Below, in pieces: positions 1-10,844 of a stretch of 64,000 nt of DNA. Both the position numbers and the translations under genes were made by a program. How positions within the stretch are numbered: the stretch's first letter is position 1; each line of letters opens with the position of its first letter. Source of the DNA: Homarus americanus (lineage: Eukaryota; Arthropoda; Malacostraca; Decapoda; Nephropidae); assembly GCF_018991925.1 (NCBI RefSeq), contig NW_024720773.1, positions 501,485 to 565,484 on the forward strand. Reading direction: 5' to 3'. The notes beneath the pieces were generated by a model that had not been told where the DNA came from, made no database searches, and saw nothing but the letters and a program-made list of their open reading frames with translations.

Positions 1-559
1 AGGGAGAGAAAGGATGATAACTGGGGAATAGGGGTAACCTGCAATAGTTACTGTATGTTATTACTACTGTGTTCACTGTATCACTGCATAACACCAAAGA
101 CATATTTGACAACGTTTTACTCAACGCCAAAATTTATCACACTTCTTAACGGTTCCTATGTTAATTAAACACCTTCTATTGAGATTGACAAATATACTTC
201 AAAACAGTAACCTATCTTCCTAACTAGTTAAACTGGGGCCAAATATCTAACAACAAATAGGAACTTAGGATTTACCAAATAGAATACACCCAAATACCTG
301 CCATGTTGCTACCACAGACGTCCCACTCCTCTCCCCACAAAATTTCCAACACAGACTGTCCGGTTTGAACCGGGTGCCTGCCCTGCTGGAGGCACAAACT
401 CAACCTCCAGCCAATCAGCACAGTTAGGCCTATGACTCCACACTCACAGGCCACTGTATGCATTTGTGTGTGTGCTGTGATTGGCTCATGCCTCAGACAC
501 TCCTACTCTTGGCGGAGACACTTATGTAACGTGTTATGGCGGGTAATCTTAGTCTAAGC
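1..559. other. No gene recognised
   Basis: AT-rich sequence with only short open frames. I see no conserved motif, repeat array or RNA gene here. The last part (about 540-559) may already belong to the reverse-transcriptase fragment that follows, but no recognisable residues can be read before about 600. Confidence 0.5.
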
Positions 560-1014
560 TGATCTTTCTGTTTTTCTCTAAACATGACACAATCTTCTCC
601 AAAAACATGACATTGTTACACACTCCTGTGCAGTTGCTTCAAGTTTATAATGGATTCATTCGTCCTAACTTGGAGTACTGTCCTCATACCTGGGGTTGCT
701 CTTCTTCTGTCCAACTGGAATCAAAGGCATTTCGTTTTATTGACTCTCCTCCTTTAGTTAATAATGTTTCTTCCCTTTCTCTTCTCAGCAATGTTGCTTC
801 ACTCTCTCTCTTTTACAGGTACTTTAACGGGCAATGTTCGGTGGATTTGGCATCCTGTGTACCGCCGGCAAGGCCTTGGGCTCGTAACACTCGTCTTGCC
901 TGCGGTGCCCACAGTTTCTCTGTGGCTGTCGGTCACACTAGAATAACTGTTTTTCCATACTCTTGCAATCTGTCTCACCTCAAAAACCTGGTTTCCGTTA
1001 TCTTCGTGGTGTAA
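560..1014 (+). pseudogene. Non-LTR retrotransposon RT, C-terminal fragment
   Basis: The translation from 607 reads as the thumb and C-terminal tail of a non-LTR reverse transcriptase. It has a VYNGFIRPNLEYCPHTWG segment, which matches the usual Y-x-x-x-I-R-P-x-x-E-Y-x-x-x-x-W pattern. This is followed by AFRFID and a SLFYRYFNGQCS stretch typical of the tails of Jockey/CR1-like elements in decapod genomes. The palm and endonuclease domains are missing, so this is a 5'-truncated copy. The expected terminal LWNSLP-type motif cannot be read cleanly, which suggests decay. A 3' UTR and a short poly(A) follow directly, fixing the orientation as plus. Exact clade (Jockey or CR1-like) is inferred. Confidence 0.7.
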
Positions 1015-1132
1015 ATATAATCTTTTTCTTTTCTATTTTTAATTTCTTTTTACTCATATTTTTCGCCCCCTAAGCCCCATTCTGGGTCGATGACCTGTGC
1101 CCGGGTGGGCTAGTCCCCGTACAAAAAAAAAA
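1015..1132 (+). repeat. 3' UTR and poly(A) of the preceding non-LTR element
   Basis: A short T-rich stretch after the reverse-transcriptase frame ends in GGGTGGGCTAGTCCCCGTAC followed by ten adenines (1123-1132). The position just after the RT tail and the terminal A-run mark the 3' end of the retrotransposed copy. Confidence 0.6.
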
Positions 1133-1342
1133 GCGCATAGACAGCCATAAACAACACTTACACAGCCATAAACAACACTTCCACAGCCATACATAACTCA
1201 TACACATCCATACGCAACACATGCACAGACATAAATAGCACATACAAAGCACATACACAATCGTACACAACACATAGACAGTCCTACACAACACATACAC
1301 AGTCATACACAGCACATACACTAATACACAGCATATACACAC
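1133..1342. repeat. Degenerate ACA-rich minisatellite
   Basis: About ten imperfect tandem units of roughly 20 bp with the theme CATACACAACACATACACAG occupy this stretch. The open minus-strand frame rich in Val-Cys-Met is only a by-product of the repeat. It starts immediately after the poly(A) of the preceding retrotransposon copy. Confidence 0.7.
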
Positions 1343-1795
1343 ACTACTACTACTACTACTTTGCTGTCACTCGGAATCGAGTATGACGATCATCCAGCCA
1401 TGATACAGTGATATGAGTTATTTAGGATGTCACCTTCGTTGGTGAGCTCTGAGGTGACTTGAGAGGGCAATACGGGACCGACAGTGCCGTCCACAGTTGT
1501 TGCACGTGTGGAGTGCTATATCTAGTGCGGGAGGGGCGGCGGCAGCGTCTTTCCGGTGCTGACGTTTGTCTGCCTTGGTATGCAGTCGGGCTAACTCGAA
1601 AGTATTGATTTCTTCTCGTGTGGTGCTCCTCCAAGCCTTATGGTGTGGAGTAATCGTCTCCCAGGTGAGGGGGTCAGGTTTGTCTTAAGACTATCCTTAT
1701 ACCTTTTCCGTTGCCCGCTAGGGTTATGTTTACCATTCGTTAGGTGACTATTAAAGAAGCTGCTTTGGCTATTTACTAGTCTAGTTGGATAATGA
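1343..1795 (-). pseudogene. RTE-like retrotransposon, 3' end with (TAG)n tail
   Basis: Read on the minus strand, this contains the C-terminal part of an RTE-like endonuclease/RT polyprotein. Residues resembling GQRKRYKDSLKTNLT are visible near 1700, and a cysteine-poor relic of the terminal zinc-finger-like tail lies near 1450-1600. The copy ends at 1343-1361 in a (TAG)n microsatellite on the sense strand, as RTE elements commonly end in short tandem repeats. The same 3' sequence and (TAG)n tail occur at 62996-63320 in the same orientation, which defines the element end independently. Several frameshifts are present. It is only the last few hundred bases of a much longer element. Confidence 0.7.
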
Positions 1796-1887
1796 AATGT
1801 TTGAGTACTTTTATTTACAAGTATCATAACTGGCACACACATACTGTAAATATTGATAATACAATTATTTTGCTGGGTGGAATCACC

Positions 1888-2011
1888 CTGCTACTGCTCC
1901 CTTGTGGCAGGTGGCACCACCTACAGGTACGCCGCCATAGGGTTTTACTAAATCGGTCATATCTCAGCTTCTACTCAATATTTTTTTTTCACTCTTTTCA
2001 GATATAGACTG
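1888..2011 (+). repeat. Left inverted repeat
   Basis: Begins with CTGCTACTGCTCCC and runs inward through GGCAGGTGGCACCACC and a segment ending near GATATAGAC. The reverse complement of 12845-12972 matches it over essentially its whole length, with scattered substitutions and small indels. In both copies the CTGCTACTGC end is outermost, which is the arrangement expected of terminal inverted repeats. Confidence 0.7.
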
Positions 2012-2262
2012 CTAAAAAAATGTTATAAATATCATTTATTGATGATGAAATGATTTGAGCAATATATATATTTTTTCAATATTTACCAAAACGCGAAAAA
2101 AATCGAAAAATCTAAAAAACATCATAAATTGTGTATTTTTCTTTTTTCTTTTTAAATGAGAAGCACTTTTCCTATGTTAAATACATTTCGCACTGCTTAC
2201 ATGTTGCAAAACATTTAATTTGGTAAAATACCATCTGTTAATTCATACTTTTTTCTCTGCAG

Positions 2263-2472
2263 GGCACAGAGAGATGGTATCTTTGATTTGTATATTAAGC
2301 CCCTTTCCAAGCTTGCCCCATGGTTTTTTGCACTAGATCAAAACCATTATGCAAGGTGGCTACCAGTTCATATCTGGGAGTTGTCCTCCCTACAGGAAAA
2401 TCATCCTTCTTTGGCTGCAAAGTTTCATAGTGGAAGATTTGTCATCCACAAGACAAAAATGTCTCATCTGGC
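2263..2472 (+). pseudogene. Uncharacterised nuclease-like gene, segment 1
   Basis: A pyrimidine-rich tract ending TTTTCTCTGCAG precedes position 2263, so this looks like an internal exon opened by a 3' splice site. The frame reads AQRDGIFDLYIKPLSKLAP and then WFFALDQNHYARWLPVHIWE, followed by an F-x-x-x-x-F-V-I-H-K-T-K pattern. I recognise this as part of a protein family that recurs in many invertebrate genomes without an assigned function. The frame is broken at 2472 by a solo LTR and continues after 2923. The N-terminal exons were not found. Confidence 0.6.
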
Positions 2473-2922
2473 TGTTGCAGTTTCCGGTTACCCGTGGAAT
2501 CACTAATTAGAGGTGAACTGAAAGCAACATTCATAAATGTTTATGGGTTAAGTTTTCAAACCCAAATGGACTTTTCTCCATTTATTACAAAAAATAAACT
2601 ATTGCACAATAACTGGGATATCACCTTAATTAATGCTATGAGCTGTAAGCGTTAATAATGGACGAAGCTTGGGTATTACTAGCTTCTTAGAGCACACGCC
2701 TCAGTGACTCAGAGACGGGAGTTGAACTGTCGATAGCCTGCAACTTAAATGATGACTGCGGTCAAAGTGTGAGGACACAGTGGGAATACACTGTCACTTG
2801 TCCAGTTGATGACTACTCACGGCTCATAGGAAAGTTACCGTGGGTGATGTAATTATATAAACCTAATGTATGTAACTCACATTTATATAAGTATTACCGT
2901 CCGTTAGACAGGGGTTCATCCA
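2473..2922 (-). mobile_element. Solo LTR of the env-Gypsy family
   Basis: This 450-bp segment starts TGTTGCAG and ends CATCCA. It aligns along its length with the 451-453-bp LTRs at 14052-14504 and 24707-25157; for example it shares the region around GGGTTAAGTTTTCAAACCC and the block ending in TTTATATAAGTATTACC. It is flanked by TGGC (2469-2472) and TGAC (2923-2926), a 4-bp duplication with one mismatch. The complete element also made a 4-bp duplication. The gene's reading resumes immediately after it. A single LTR with no internal part implies LTR-LTR recombination. By analogy with the full element the transcriptional sense is minus. Confidence 0.75.
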
Positions 2923-3703
2923 TGACATTTCTTTTGAACAAGGGGAGTAGCAGAATATTGGACATCTGAAAGGCAACGGTGGAGTGATTGGCCTGACAGA
3001 GAATCAAACAGCATTCAGAAGATGGCAAGTGACTGCCCCTGAGCTGGTCCGTATCCTTGAGGGGTTGAAGGCAATCTTCAGAGACTCAAACAAGAAGAAC
3101 CTCCATCACCATTAACAAACTGATTCTGTACAGCAATTATTTTACACTCAGCTGTCTTCTCCTGTGACAACAATAAAAAAAATGGGTAGCCCTTTTCAAG
3201 AGGACATTCCTGATCTGTTAGTGGTAGATGCAAGAGATATTGTAGACAGTGAAGAAGTTCGGTCTGTAAAAACTGTTGAAGAGGTGGGACATAGAGGATA
3301 CTCAGAGTTTTGTCAGGATCGGGTTATGAGCAGATCAAAACCAGTCTCTCAGACTATCCCCCAAAACAACCTTGCTCTGTTCAGTCGACGTAGACCCAAA
3401 TCCAAAAAAGTTCACAACTGCAGGTGACTGCGCTCCATGGTAACTGTGACATCTTGGTACATCTATATGTGGCCTGTCAATCAAGAGTTATCAACCTTGA
3501 GGACTTCTTTATTTGTGAGAATCATGTTTACCCACCATCAATCTCAGATCATGGTAACCTTAGGTTTTGCAACAAGTCTGATTTACTCCAGTGTCTTGAG
3601 AGTCACGCAAACCCAGTAACAGACACCCTATCAGCTCATACAAGTATTCTGGATGGAGCAGCATTAGTTCATTTTCTTGTGCCTAGTGGAACAAAAACAT
3701 TTA
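2923..3703 (+). pseudogene. Uncharacterised nuclease-like gene, segment 2
   Basis: After the solo LTR the family sequence resumes with an EQGE..QN..HLKGNGGVIGLT segment around 2937-3000 and TAFRRWQVTAPELVRI. This corresponds to the conserved K-G-x-G-G-x-x-G-L-T and R-R-W-x-V blocks of the family, with an in-frame stop at 2950. It is followed by a less conserved stretch (3164-3427) and then SISDHGNLRFCNKSDLLQCL and DGAALVHFLVPSGTKTF up to 3703. There the Harbinger-type element interrupts it. Frames change at about 3424. The order of conserved blocks is intact, so this is one gene disrupted by later insertions. Confidence 0.65.
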
Positions 3704-3821
3704 GGCCCGAATTCAGAACAGTGATTTGAAACCGCATGAGGGTATAAACAAAAGATCGAGCAAAGATTGAAGATTGTTGGTATTCAGAACGCTGGCTTGA
3801 GCCAACACAAAGATTCAAACC

Positions 3822-4162
3822 TGTACGTGTTCTGGGTATCAAGTTCTATCTACAGGAGTGAACACAAACACCTGTAGAGCTTCGTAGGTTCTATTTACTG
3901 GATAACAGATATGTACACAAGGGAAGTAGCGCTCCTTACTCTGTATGGGGGTCAACTGCTCTAGGCGACATGTGGTGAGTGATACATTAGCAGCTTCCAT
4001 ATGTCGCCAGGCACATTAATTAAGCATGTGGGACATGGTAAATACATTGCCACACGCTGCTAGCTAGGCTGAATAAATAGTGTATATAAATGGAGCACAT
4101 ACATAATATACATACATAATATACATACATAATATACATACAGCATACATAATATACATACA
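3822..4162 (-). repeat. Gypsy 1, 3' LTR
   Basis: This 341-bp LTR begins TGTACGTGTTCTGGG and ends CATACA on the plus strand (TG...CA). Compared with the 5' LTR it shows about four substitutions and one extra 13-bp ACATAATATACAT-type unit, so the copy inserted recently. Confidence 0.9.
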
Positions 4163-4177
4163 CCTCCCTCCCCCCTA
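4163..4177 (-). other. Gypsy 1 polypurine tract
   Basis: On the sense strand AGGGGGGAGGGAGG lies directly against the 3' LTR. This is the standard primer for plus-strand DNA synthesis in LTR retrotransposons. Confidence 0.85.
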
Positions 4178-5556
4178 TACGCTCATAGCAAAGTCTTGAG
4201 TGGACCTTTTCTTTTGGATCCGTTCTGATCGTCGAGGGACTTGATCACTGGGAAGGGTATGGGACTCAACACTGGTGGCGGGGTCAACAGAAGGCATTGT
4301 AATGGGGCGGAGAAAACAGCGGTTCCTCCACCACACACGACCACTGGGTAACCGCACCTGGTAGTCCCGTGACCTACAGAGACCCATGACTACGCCTACT
4401 TTGTCCCAACGTAGGGAGGTCGGGTCCTGAACACGGACTTGGGTGCCGACACTCAATCTGGGGAGAGGACGGGCGTGGTCGTTGTAGCGGGCGACGACGT
4501 CTCGAACACGTTCGGCGGCTCGGCGATCACAATCCTGTCTTGGCCTGCCACTCCTTGGAGAAGGATTGAGGGTGAGGAGGGACACAAGAACGAAGGGGGC
4601 GTCCATACAAGACCTGGGCAGGGGAGCGTCCGGTGTAGTTAGGTGTGTTGCGGAGTTCAAGAAGACCCCGGTCGAAGGCCTCGCAGTCAATATTCCCAGA
4701 AGGGGCCACCTTAAGGATGAGGTGCTTCAGGGATTTGACAGCAGCCTCAGCGTGGCGGTGACAACACATGCCGGACTCCCCATCGGTCAAGGAACACAGC
4801 AAAGTCCCGGCTTGTGAACTGAGGCCCTCCGTCGGTTCGCAGGCGCACAGGAACGCCCACGTCACGGAAGTAGTGGCGGAACTTGCTGATGGTGGCGGCA
4901 GACGTCGTGTCATTACCGCACTTGATGACAACCGGCTAACCAGAGAGACGGTCGACGATAACAAGGAAGGACTTTCCTGACACAGAGAAAAAGTCGGCCG
5001 ACACAGACTCAAAGGGGCGGGTGGGGTTGTCGTCACTCATGAAGGGTTCCTGCTGCTGGCTCGGTTGTAATACTTGGCAGGGCTCACACGCACGGACAAC
5101 ATTGGAGATGTCGGAGTCGATGCCGGGCCAGAACACAGTCTGTCGTGCACGTCGTTTGGTGGCCTCAGCTCCACGGTGACTGTCGTGAAGGCGAGCCAAG
5201 ACGTGGGGACGTGAGGCAGCAGGGACAACTACACGTGCTCTGTACAGAACAAGGTCTCCGTCACAGTAGAGTTCATCGCGGAGTTTCCAATACGGGAGCA
5301 GGGTGTTGTGAAGGTCATAGCTGTTGCTAGGAAATCCATTCCTCACACACTCGACGAGTCGGATGTAGGAAGGGTCATCTCGGGCCGCTGTCGTCATCTG
5401 TTGACAGGTCCGAACGAAGGGATTGGACGGCGTGTAGAGTGACCACAGTCCTGACGGAAAGAGCGAGGTCGGCATCGAGCACATGGTCTTCTGGAGTAGG
5501 GCGGCTGACAGGAGAGCGGGATAAGGCATCAGGGATGCAGAGCTCCTTACCGGCAC
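4175..5556 (-). pseudogene. Gypsy 1 integrase
   Basis: The sense strand reads an integrase in several frames. From 5556 a zinc-binding region ends in CEPCQVLQPSQQQ, then the first catalytic block SADFFSVSGKSFLVIVDRLSG ends at an in-frame TAG (4936-4938). A second block containing RTDGGPQFTSRDF lies at about 4825-4870. The Glu-containing HAEAAVKSLKH lies near 4750 in another frame. From 4690 to 4175 a C-terminal domain follows with an R-W-D-K-V-G-V-V-x-G pattern and a basic tail. All three acidic residues of the D,D,E set can be found, but no single frame holds them. Part of the sequence just before the Glu is missing. Confidence 0.8.
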
Positions 5557-6193
5557 GCCACACTGTTGTGAAGATGTACGCCGAGAGCTTCTCTTTCAGA
5601 CGCTGGAGGCGAGGGTTCTCAACGGCGTCCAGCATGTAGTGGTTGAGGATCGGAACAAGCGGGCGATGGTCGGTCACTAGGTGAAAGTGTTGCAGGCCTA
5701 TGAGGTAAAACCTGCACTTGGACATCGCCCAAACCACAGCCAACAGCTCCAGCTCAATAGTGGCGTAGTGCGTCTCGGTGTCAGAGAGGAAACGCGAGCC
5801 ACACTGGATGAGCCGGAACTGCCCTCCACCATGATCCTGCAATAGGGCGTATCCCACGCCGTACAAGCGTGAGGCATCTGTCTGCAGAACCGTCGGCAAG
5901 GCTGGGTCAAACGTGGCGAGGACAGGTGGACTAGACAGGGCCTGTTTCACCTGCTGGAAGGCCTTGTCGTGGTCGGGGGTCCACAGTAATGTCCTCTTGG
6001 GGCTCATCAGGGGGCGAAGTGGTTGGGCAGCTGCGGAGATGTCCGGCGAAAACTCTGCTAACTGGTTGACGAGACCGATGAAGGACCTCAAGTCGGTGAG
6101 GTTAGCAGGGGTGGGAAAATCCGTGATGGCGCGGACCTTTTCCGGGTCAGCTGCGATACCATTCCCTGAGAGGGTGCACCTACAAAAGTCCAC
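5375..6193 (-). pseudogene. Gypsy 1 RT connection and RNase H
   Basis: This open stretch continues the RT frame. It reads ITDFPTPANLTDLRSFIGL (the usual post-RT connection), TLLWTPDHDKAFQQVKQAL, the first RNase H block LQTDASRLYGVGYAL, a second around IELELLAVVWAMSKCRFYL, VTDHRPLVPIL, and the end motif CIPDALSRSPV. It is the RNase H that removes the RNA template strand. The frame is uninterrupted here, but it is separated from the RT catalytic core upstream by two stops. Confidence 0.85.
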
Positions 6194-7171
6194 TGAAGAG
6201 CTGGCCAGAACAAACTTGTCGGCATTTAGGGTGATGCCGTGCTTCCGGCACCTGTTGAGTACCTCTTAGATACGGCAGAGGTGATCCATGTATTCCTCAT
6301 CGTACACGAGTATGTCGTCGACCACTTTCACGCAGTTTGCCAGACCTTGTAGAGCCATATCACCTCAAAGACAGAAAGCATCTCCTGTAGCGGCGAATCC
6401 CATGGGGCCACGGCAATAACTGTAACGTCCATGCGGGGTGATGAAAGTTGTAAGTGGTCGGTCTTCTTCGGCAAGCTCTATCTGCCAGTATCCACACAGG
6501 GCGTCCATCGTCGTGAAGAAGCGCGCCTTCGGGTTCACACTGCGTATAGCTGCAAAGGGCGTGGGAGAAAGGTGCGCAGGACAAGACACCTGGCTGTTGA
6601 GCTTGGAGAGGTCAGTGGTGATCCGAACACCGCCTTTGGGTTTTGCGACGACTACCATAGGGTGACACCATGGAGACGGGTCATCAACGGCTGGTGCAAT
6701 AATTTCTTGGGCGACCATGGAGTCCAGCTCGTTTTTGATCGCCTCGCGGAAGGCCAGGGGAACCAGTCGAGGGGTGTAGATAGCGAAGGGCTTCGCGTCG
6801 TCCCTCAAGTGGATCCTCATGGGGGGACCTACCATCTTCTTGAGAGGCTTGGATTCCAGGGCGGACTTGGTCACTAGAACGTCGCTGAATTCCTTCAGGA
6901 AGTACTTCCGAGCATCCGAAGGAGAGGTGTCACTGGCAAGAGGTAGGGGTAGGGCGACAGCAGGGTAGTTGCTGCTCCCTTCTTGCACCCTGTTGGCGTG
7001 TTTTACCTCGAGAATAGGTTTGGGGAAGCCCTGGGAGATGATGGCCAACTCTTGACAATGTCTATAGGACAGCAAAGGAGTCGGGACACCGTCATGCACA
7101 TCAATCCAGGCTTGACACGACCTGTTGCCAAAGGTGACTTGTGCTTGGAGTGAACCTAGGGCTGGGGCCAT
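6194..7171 (-). pseudogene. Gypsy 1 reverse transcriptase
   Basis: The sense strand reads the RT fingers and palm. Visible blocks are YTPRLVPLAFREAIKNEL, SPWCHPMVVVAKPKGGVRI, TTDLSKLN, FFTTMDALCGYWQIEL and GRYSYCRGPMGFA. The catalytic segment follows as VVDDILVYDE near 6310-6325, with Val before the Asp pair. Two in-frame stops disable it: one at 6365-6367 just after the PMGF block, and one at 6266-6268 after the catalytic motif. Upstream it is joined to the protease through a frame change at about 7205. Confidence 0.85.
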
Positions 7172-7199
7172 CTGTGAACCATCTGCCGTGAAGCGGAGA

Positions 7200-8726
7200 T
7201 CCTTGGGGGGGCGGTCCTAGATCACTTGGAGAGAGCCCCAAGCATTGCAAATGCTGGGGACCGATGACTGTAGCATCAGCGCCGGTGTCGGGCAACATCT
7301 GAAGACGGGATGACACACTGCCGTAGGTCACGATGACACTGATGTACTGGGGGACTTTGGTCCTGGGACGCGAGGGGGAGCACACATTCCTAATATGGCT
7401 CAAGCGTTGTCCAGGGCCGTCATGCTTCTGATTGGAAGACTGTGGGCGGCCCTCACTGGTGGAATGGCGCTGAAGCTTCCGCCGACGCTGTCCCTTGGGT
7501 TTGTTGGAAGGGCAACACTTGTCGTAGTGGCCCAGACGACCGCACACATTGCACTGGACGTGCTTAGCTGGGCACCGTACTGTGAGTGACCAGTGGCCCT
7601 TACGGTCACAACTGTTGCAGGTAGACTCAGCAGCTGGACACACCTGTGTTCCGTGCTGCTTACCACAGTTGTTACAAAATGAACCGGGCGTGGGCGTAGT
7701 AGGCGAAGGCGTTGAAGTAGACTTCTTGTCCTTCTTGTACCGGGACACAGCGCGTACAGCTGTAGGGGGAGCTCGGATGGCAGAGGTGGCACACCTGGCA
7801 GCCTCATAGGAGCGACATATCGTCAACACATCCTGAAGAGAAGAGGAAGAGTCGAGGGAGGTGAGGCGTTGGACAAGCTCCTCGTCCTTAACACCCATCA
7901 GGATCACCTGCTTCAACTGGGTCTCCTCGCACTGCTGGTGGTTACCTGGGCATATATCTACCTCTTCCGAGGCTCTCTTGAGTCGTACATAAAAGACATC
8001 AAAAGTCTCGCCCTCCATCTGTCTGCAGCTAAACAATTCCCTCCTGCGTAGAGCTTCATTCCGCTGCCCTTTGATGTGCCGTTGTAGAATGTCCAGTACC
8101 TCCTCTACAGACAAAGAAGAGGTCGGAGGTACCTGCAACATATGTTCCAAGACACGCTGAGTTTCCAAGGACAGGCACATACGCAGTTGAATAAGTTGTT
8201 TAGGCTTTGACATCCTCTGGAGATCCACCATTGTAGCATAATCAGTCCACCGTCGCCGCCATTCACGAAAAGTTTGGAAATTCACATCAGGCTTCAAGAT
8301 GGGCGGTGTTTGAGCAGCCGCTTTAGGTGGGGCTGGGGGGCGTGAAGAAAGCGTTGATGAGGTATCCGAACCAGCTGATACCGAGGCAGTGTTAGAGCCA
8401 GGGGCTTGGTTAACAGTGAGGCGAGATATCAAAGTTTCAAACCGTGCACTGTCTTCCAATCTCCATTGGTGGTCTCTCTCTGCCTCTGCTTGTCTTCTGT
8501 CTTCGTCCTCCACACGTCTTTTAGCAAAGTCGTGACGCCGTTCATCTCTCATAAACTTCATTAAAGCAATTATCTGTGGAGACAACGCTGAATATCGAGG
8601 TGAAGGGCTGCGCGATGTGGTGGGAGCTGAAGCGTCATGGTCAGCCTGGTCATCCATCTCTGCCGAGCTGTCATCCGACTGACTCATCCGGGCGTTGGCT
8701 CCACGACTGCATAAGGCACGAGACAT
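7200..8726 (-). CDS. Gypsy 1 gag with protease
   Basis: A long frame opens at 8726 (MSRALCSRG...) and runs through a charged, glutamine-rich capsid-like region. Three zinc knuckles follow at about 7535-7690: CNNCGKQHGTQVC, CNSCDRKGHWSLTVRC and CNVCGRLGHYDKC. The retropepsin active site LPDTGADATVIG lies near 7280. Gag coats the RNA and forms the particle; the protease matures it. The frame leaves the pol register at a run of seven C residues (sense strand, 7204-7210), where one base fewer would continue into the RT frame. That may be a mutation, a read error or a recoding site. The (TA)n array lies between this start and the 5' LTR. Confidence 0.8.
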
Positions 8727-8831
8727 AATAACTTATCTGTGTATTGTGTCTCAAATCAGTGTTGACCGGTCAGCCTGTCGTATCAACAAGATCTGAGACA
8801 AAGAATTAATTAAATGCACAGATAAGTAGAT

Positions 8832-8966
<135 letters not shown>

Positions 8967-9354
8967 GGAATGGCCACAGTCAGTGTGTTTGTACGTGTGT
9001 GTGTGTGTGTGTGCGTCTCGGGCGGTCCGGGCAGTCTCGCTGTGAGGGGGTGGAGGGGGCGACTCGCGTCAGTTACCCTCCAGGCTTCGCGAGGGGAGGT
9101 GTACTCAAGTCTACTCCTTGCAAATGCCCAGAACATGCGTTTTACCTTGGGAATCCTTTAGAACAAGGTCACACAGTTATTGCACTAAACACACAATGCA
9201 CAAAACACTTCACAGAAAATCACTGTCACTGACTCTGCTCAAAGTTGCTATAAATTCTTGGAGGAGACGGCCACTAGCGGCGGTTGACGCAGAGTAGGAG
9301 TCCACAAGCCGGTCTTCCCACAAACTTTACACTGTTACTTGTATAATTGTCCAG

Positions 9355-9374
9355 TAAAATTACACACTGCGCCA
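9355..9374 (-). other. Gypsy 1 primer-binding site
   Basis: Directly inside the 5' LTR the sense strand reads TGGCGCAGTGTGTAATTTTA. The TGG start and position fit priming by a tRNA 3' CCA end, and the TGGCGCAGT start resembles primer sites of 297/17.6-type Gypsy elements. I did not identify the tRNA. Confidence 0.7.
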
Positions 9375-9702
9375 TGTACGTGTTCTGGGTATCAAGTTCT
9401 ATCTACAGGAGCGAACACAAACACCTGTAGAGCTTCGTAGGTTCTATTTACTGGATAACAGATATGTACACAAGGGAAGTAGCGCTCCTTACTCTGTACG
9501 GGGGTCAACTGCTCTAGGCGACATGTGGTGAGTGATACATTAGCAGCTTCCATATGTCGCCAGGCACATTAATTAAGCATGTGGGACATGGTAAATACAT
9601 TGCCACACGCTGCTAGCTAGGCTGAATAAATAGTGTATATAAATGGAGCACATACATAATATACATACATAATATACATACAGCATACATAATTTACTTA
9701 CA
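9375..9702 (-). repeat. Gypsy 1, 5' LTR
   Basis: This 328-bp LTR, TGTACGTG...TTTACTTACA on the plus strand, is nearly identical to 3822-4162. It should hold the element's promoter; on the sense strand a TTTATATACAC TATA-like sequence is present. AAACC follows at 9703-9707. Confidence 0.9.
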
Positions 9703-9854
9703 AAACCGAGTTTGAGATCTGAATTATCGATCCTCGCGTTAATCCAGCCTGGAGGTAGGTTTAGCGATCGATCCTTCAAGCGAGTCAACATGAATTTTGA
9801 AACAGCGCGGTTTTCGGCGATATCATCAAATTGGAAATTTTGTAGAGAAGACTG

Positions 9855-10067
9855 ATGGTAGATAGGCAGCATCGTATCAATTTTTATGATGACGCACAAT
9901 TTAAGCAACGATATAGGTTCAGCAAGGGAGATTTCCTTGATATTTTCCGTGATATGGAGCATCTACTTGACAGACCTCTTGGCTATGGTTCACCTCTACC
10001 TCCCATTCATCAGCTGATGATTACTTTGAGATTCTTCGCAACAAATAGTTTCCGGGTAAGAAAGATT
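9855..10067 (+). pseudogene. HARBI1-like transposase, first exon only (copy A)
   Basis: The frame reads MVDRQHRINFYDDAQFKQRYRFSKGD and later GYGSPLPPIHQLMITLRFFATNSF. This matches the N-terminal region of HARBI1/PIF transposases, where R-Y-R-F/L-S-K and L-x-x-L-R-F-F-A-T-x-S-F are conserved. The coding ends at a TCCGGGTAAGAAAG sequence that looks like a 5' splice site. No DDE catalytic exon follows within the element. It is therefore the relic first exon carried by a non-autonomous deletion derivative. Copy B holds the same exon at 33388-33621 with the splice donor altered. Confidence 0.7.
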
Positions 10068-10844
10068 GTGGTTACTGAATGAGTTATGGTAATGTGTTGC
10101 AACACTTTCGTGTTTAGGGTCTATGAAGATCAAATGGGTAAATGTAAAGAATACTGATGCTTCTTTCTTTTGAGTGTTTTTCTTTAGGAAAACTATTTTG
10201 ATGTATTTTCAATATAATTGAATCAATGCTGAGTGTATTTTGATTTTAATGTATTACTAAAGGAAAGTCTTTTCTTAACATTAATAATCAGGGGAAGTGT
10301 GGGGTAAAAAGAACAGAAAGAAACCTAACTGCCCTGCATTGATTCATCTTGCTTTGGTTATGAATGTTGACACCTGTTCTGGATTATATCTACAATTTGT
10401 ATGTAATTGTTCTTCCTCTATGAATTCTTTGTTATCATATAACAACACAGCCACGTCGTAACACAATACCATAAATCATTATAATTTGATCGTAATTTGA
10501 TTGTAATTATAGCAATAAAAGTAACTTTTGATGTGCAAGGAGACATTTCTCCTCCTCCGTAAAAACTCGTCGAGTCATAGTTGCCGCCATAATCATGGAA
10601 ACATTACTCTCGATGGTGATTGTCTGTCGTAATGGTGTAGCTGAAACGTGATTGGCTGGAATTTCAGTGTTTGAATCCTTGCTCGTAACTGAAGAAAATG
10701 CAACAGATTACCCGATCCGGGGTTCAAGCCGATATTCTGAATGAGGGTAATCCACTGCAGGAAATCTTGGATTGATAAATCCTGATTCGCAGGCCTGAGC
10801 CGAGCTCAAATCCCAGGCTCAAACTACCGTTCTGAATTCGGGTC
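10068..10844. other. Non-coding remainder of Harbinger-type copy A
   Basis: AT-rich sequence with no coding signal. It aligns in inverted orientation with 32626-33388 of copy B, including the block TTTTTCTTTAGGAAAACTA and the terminal inverted repeat at 10816-10844. Confidence 0.6.

Noticed and set aside
1070..1342. Cys-Met-Val-rich minus-strand frame, possible metallothionein-like or toxin-like peptide
   Set aside because: It is a translation of the ACA-rich minisatellite and extends into a retrotransposon 3' UTR.
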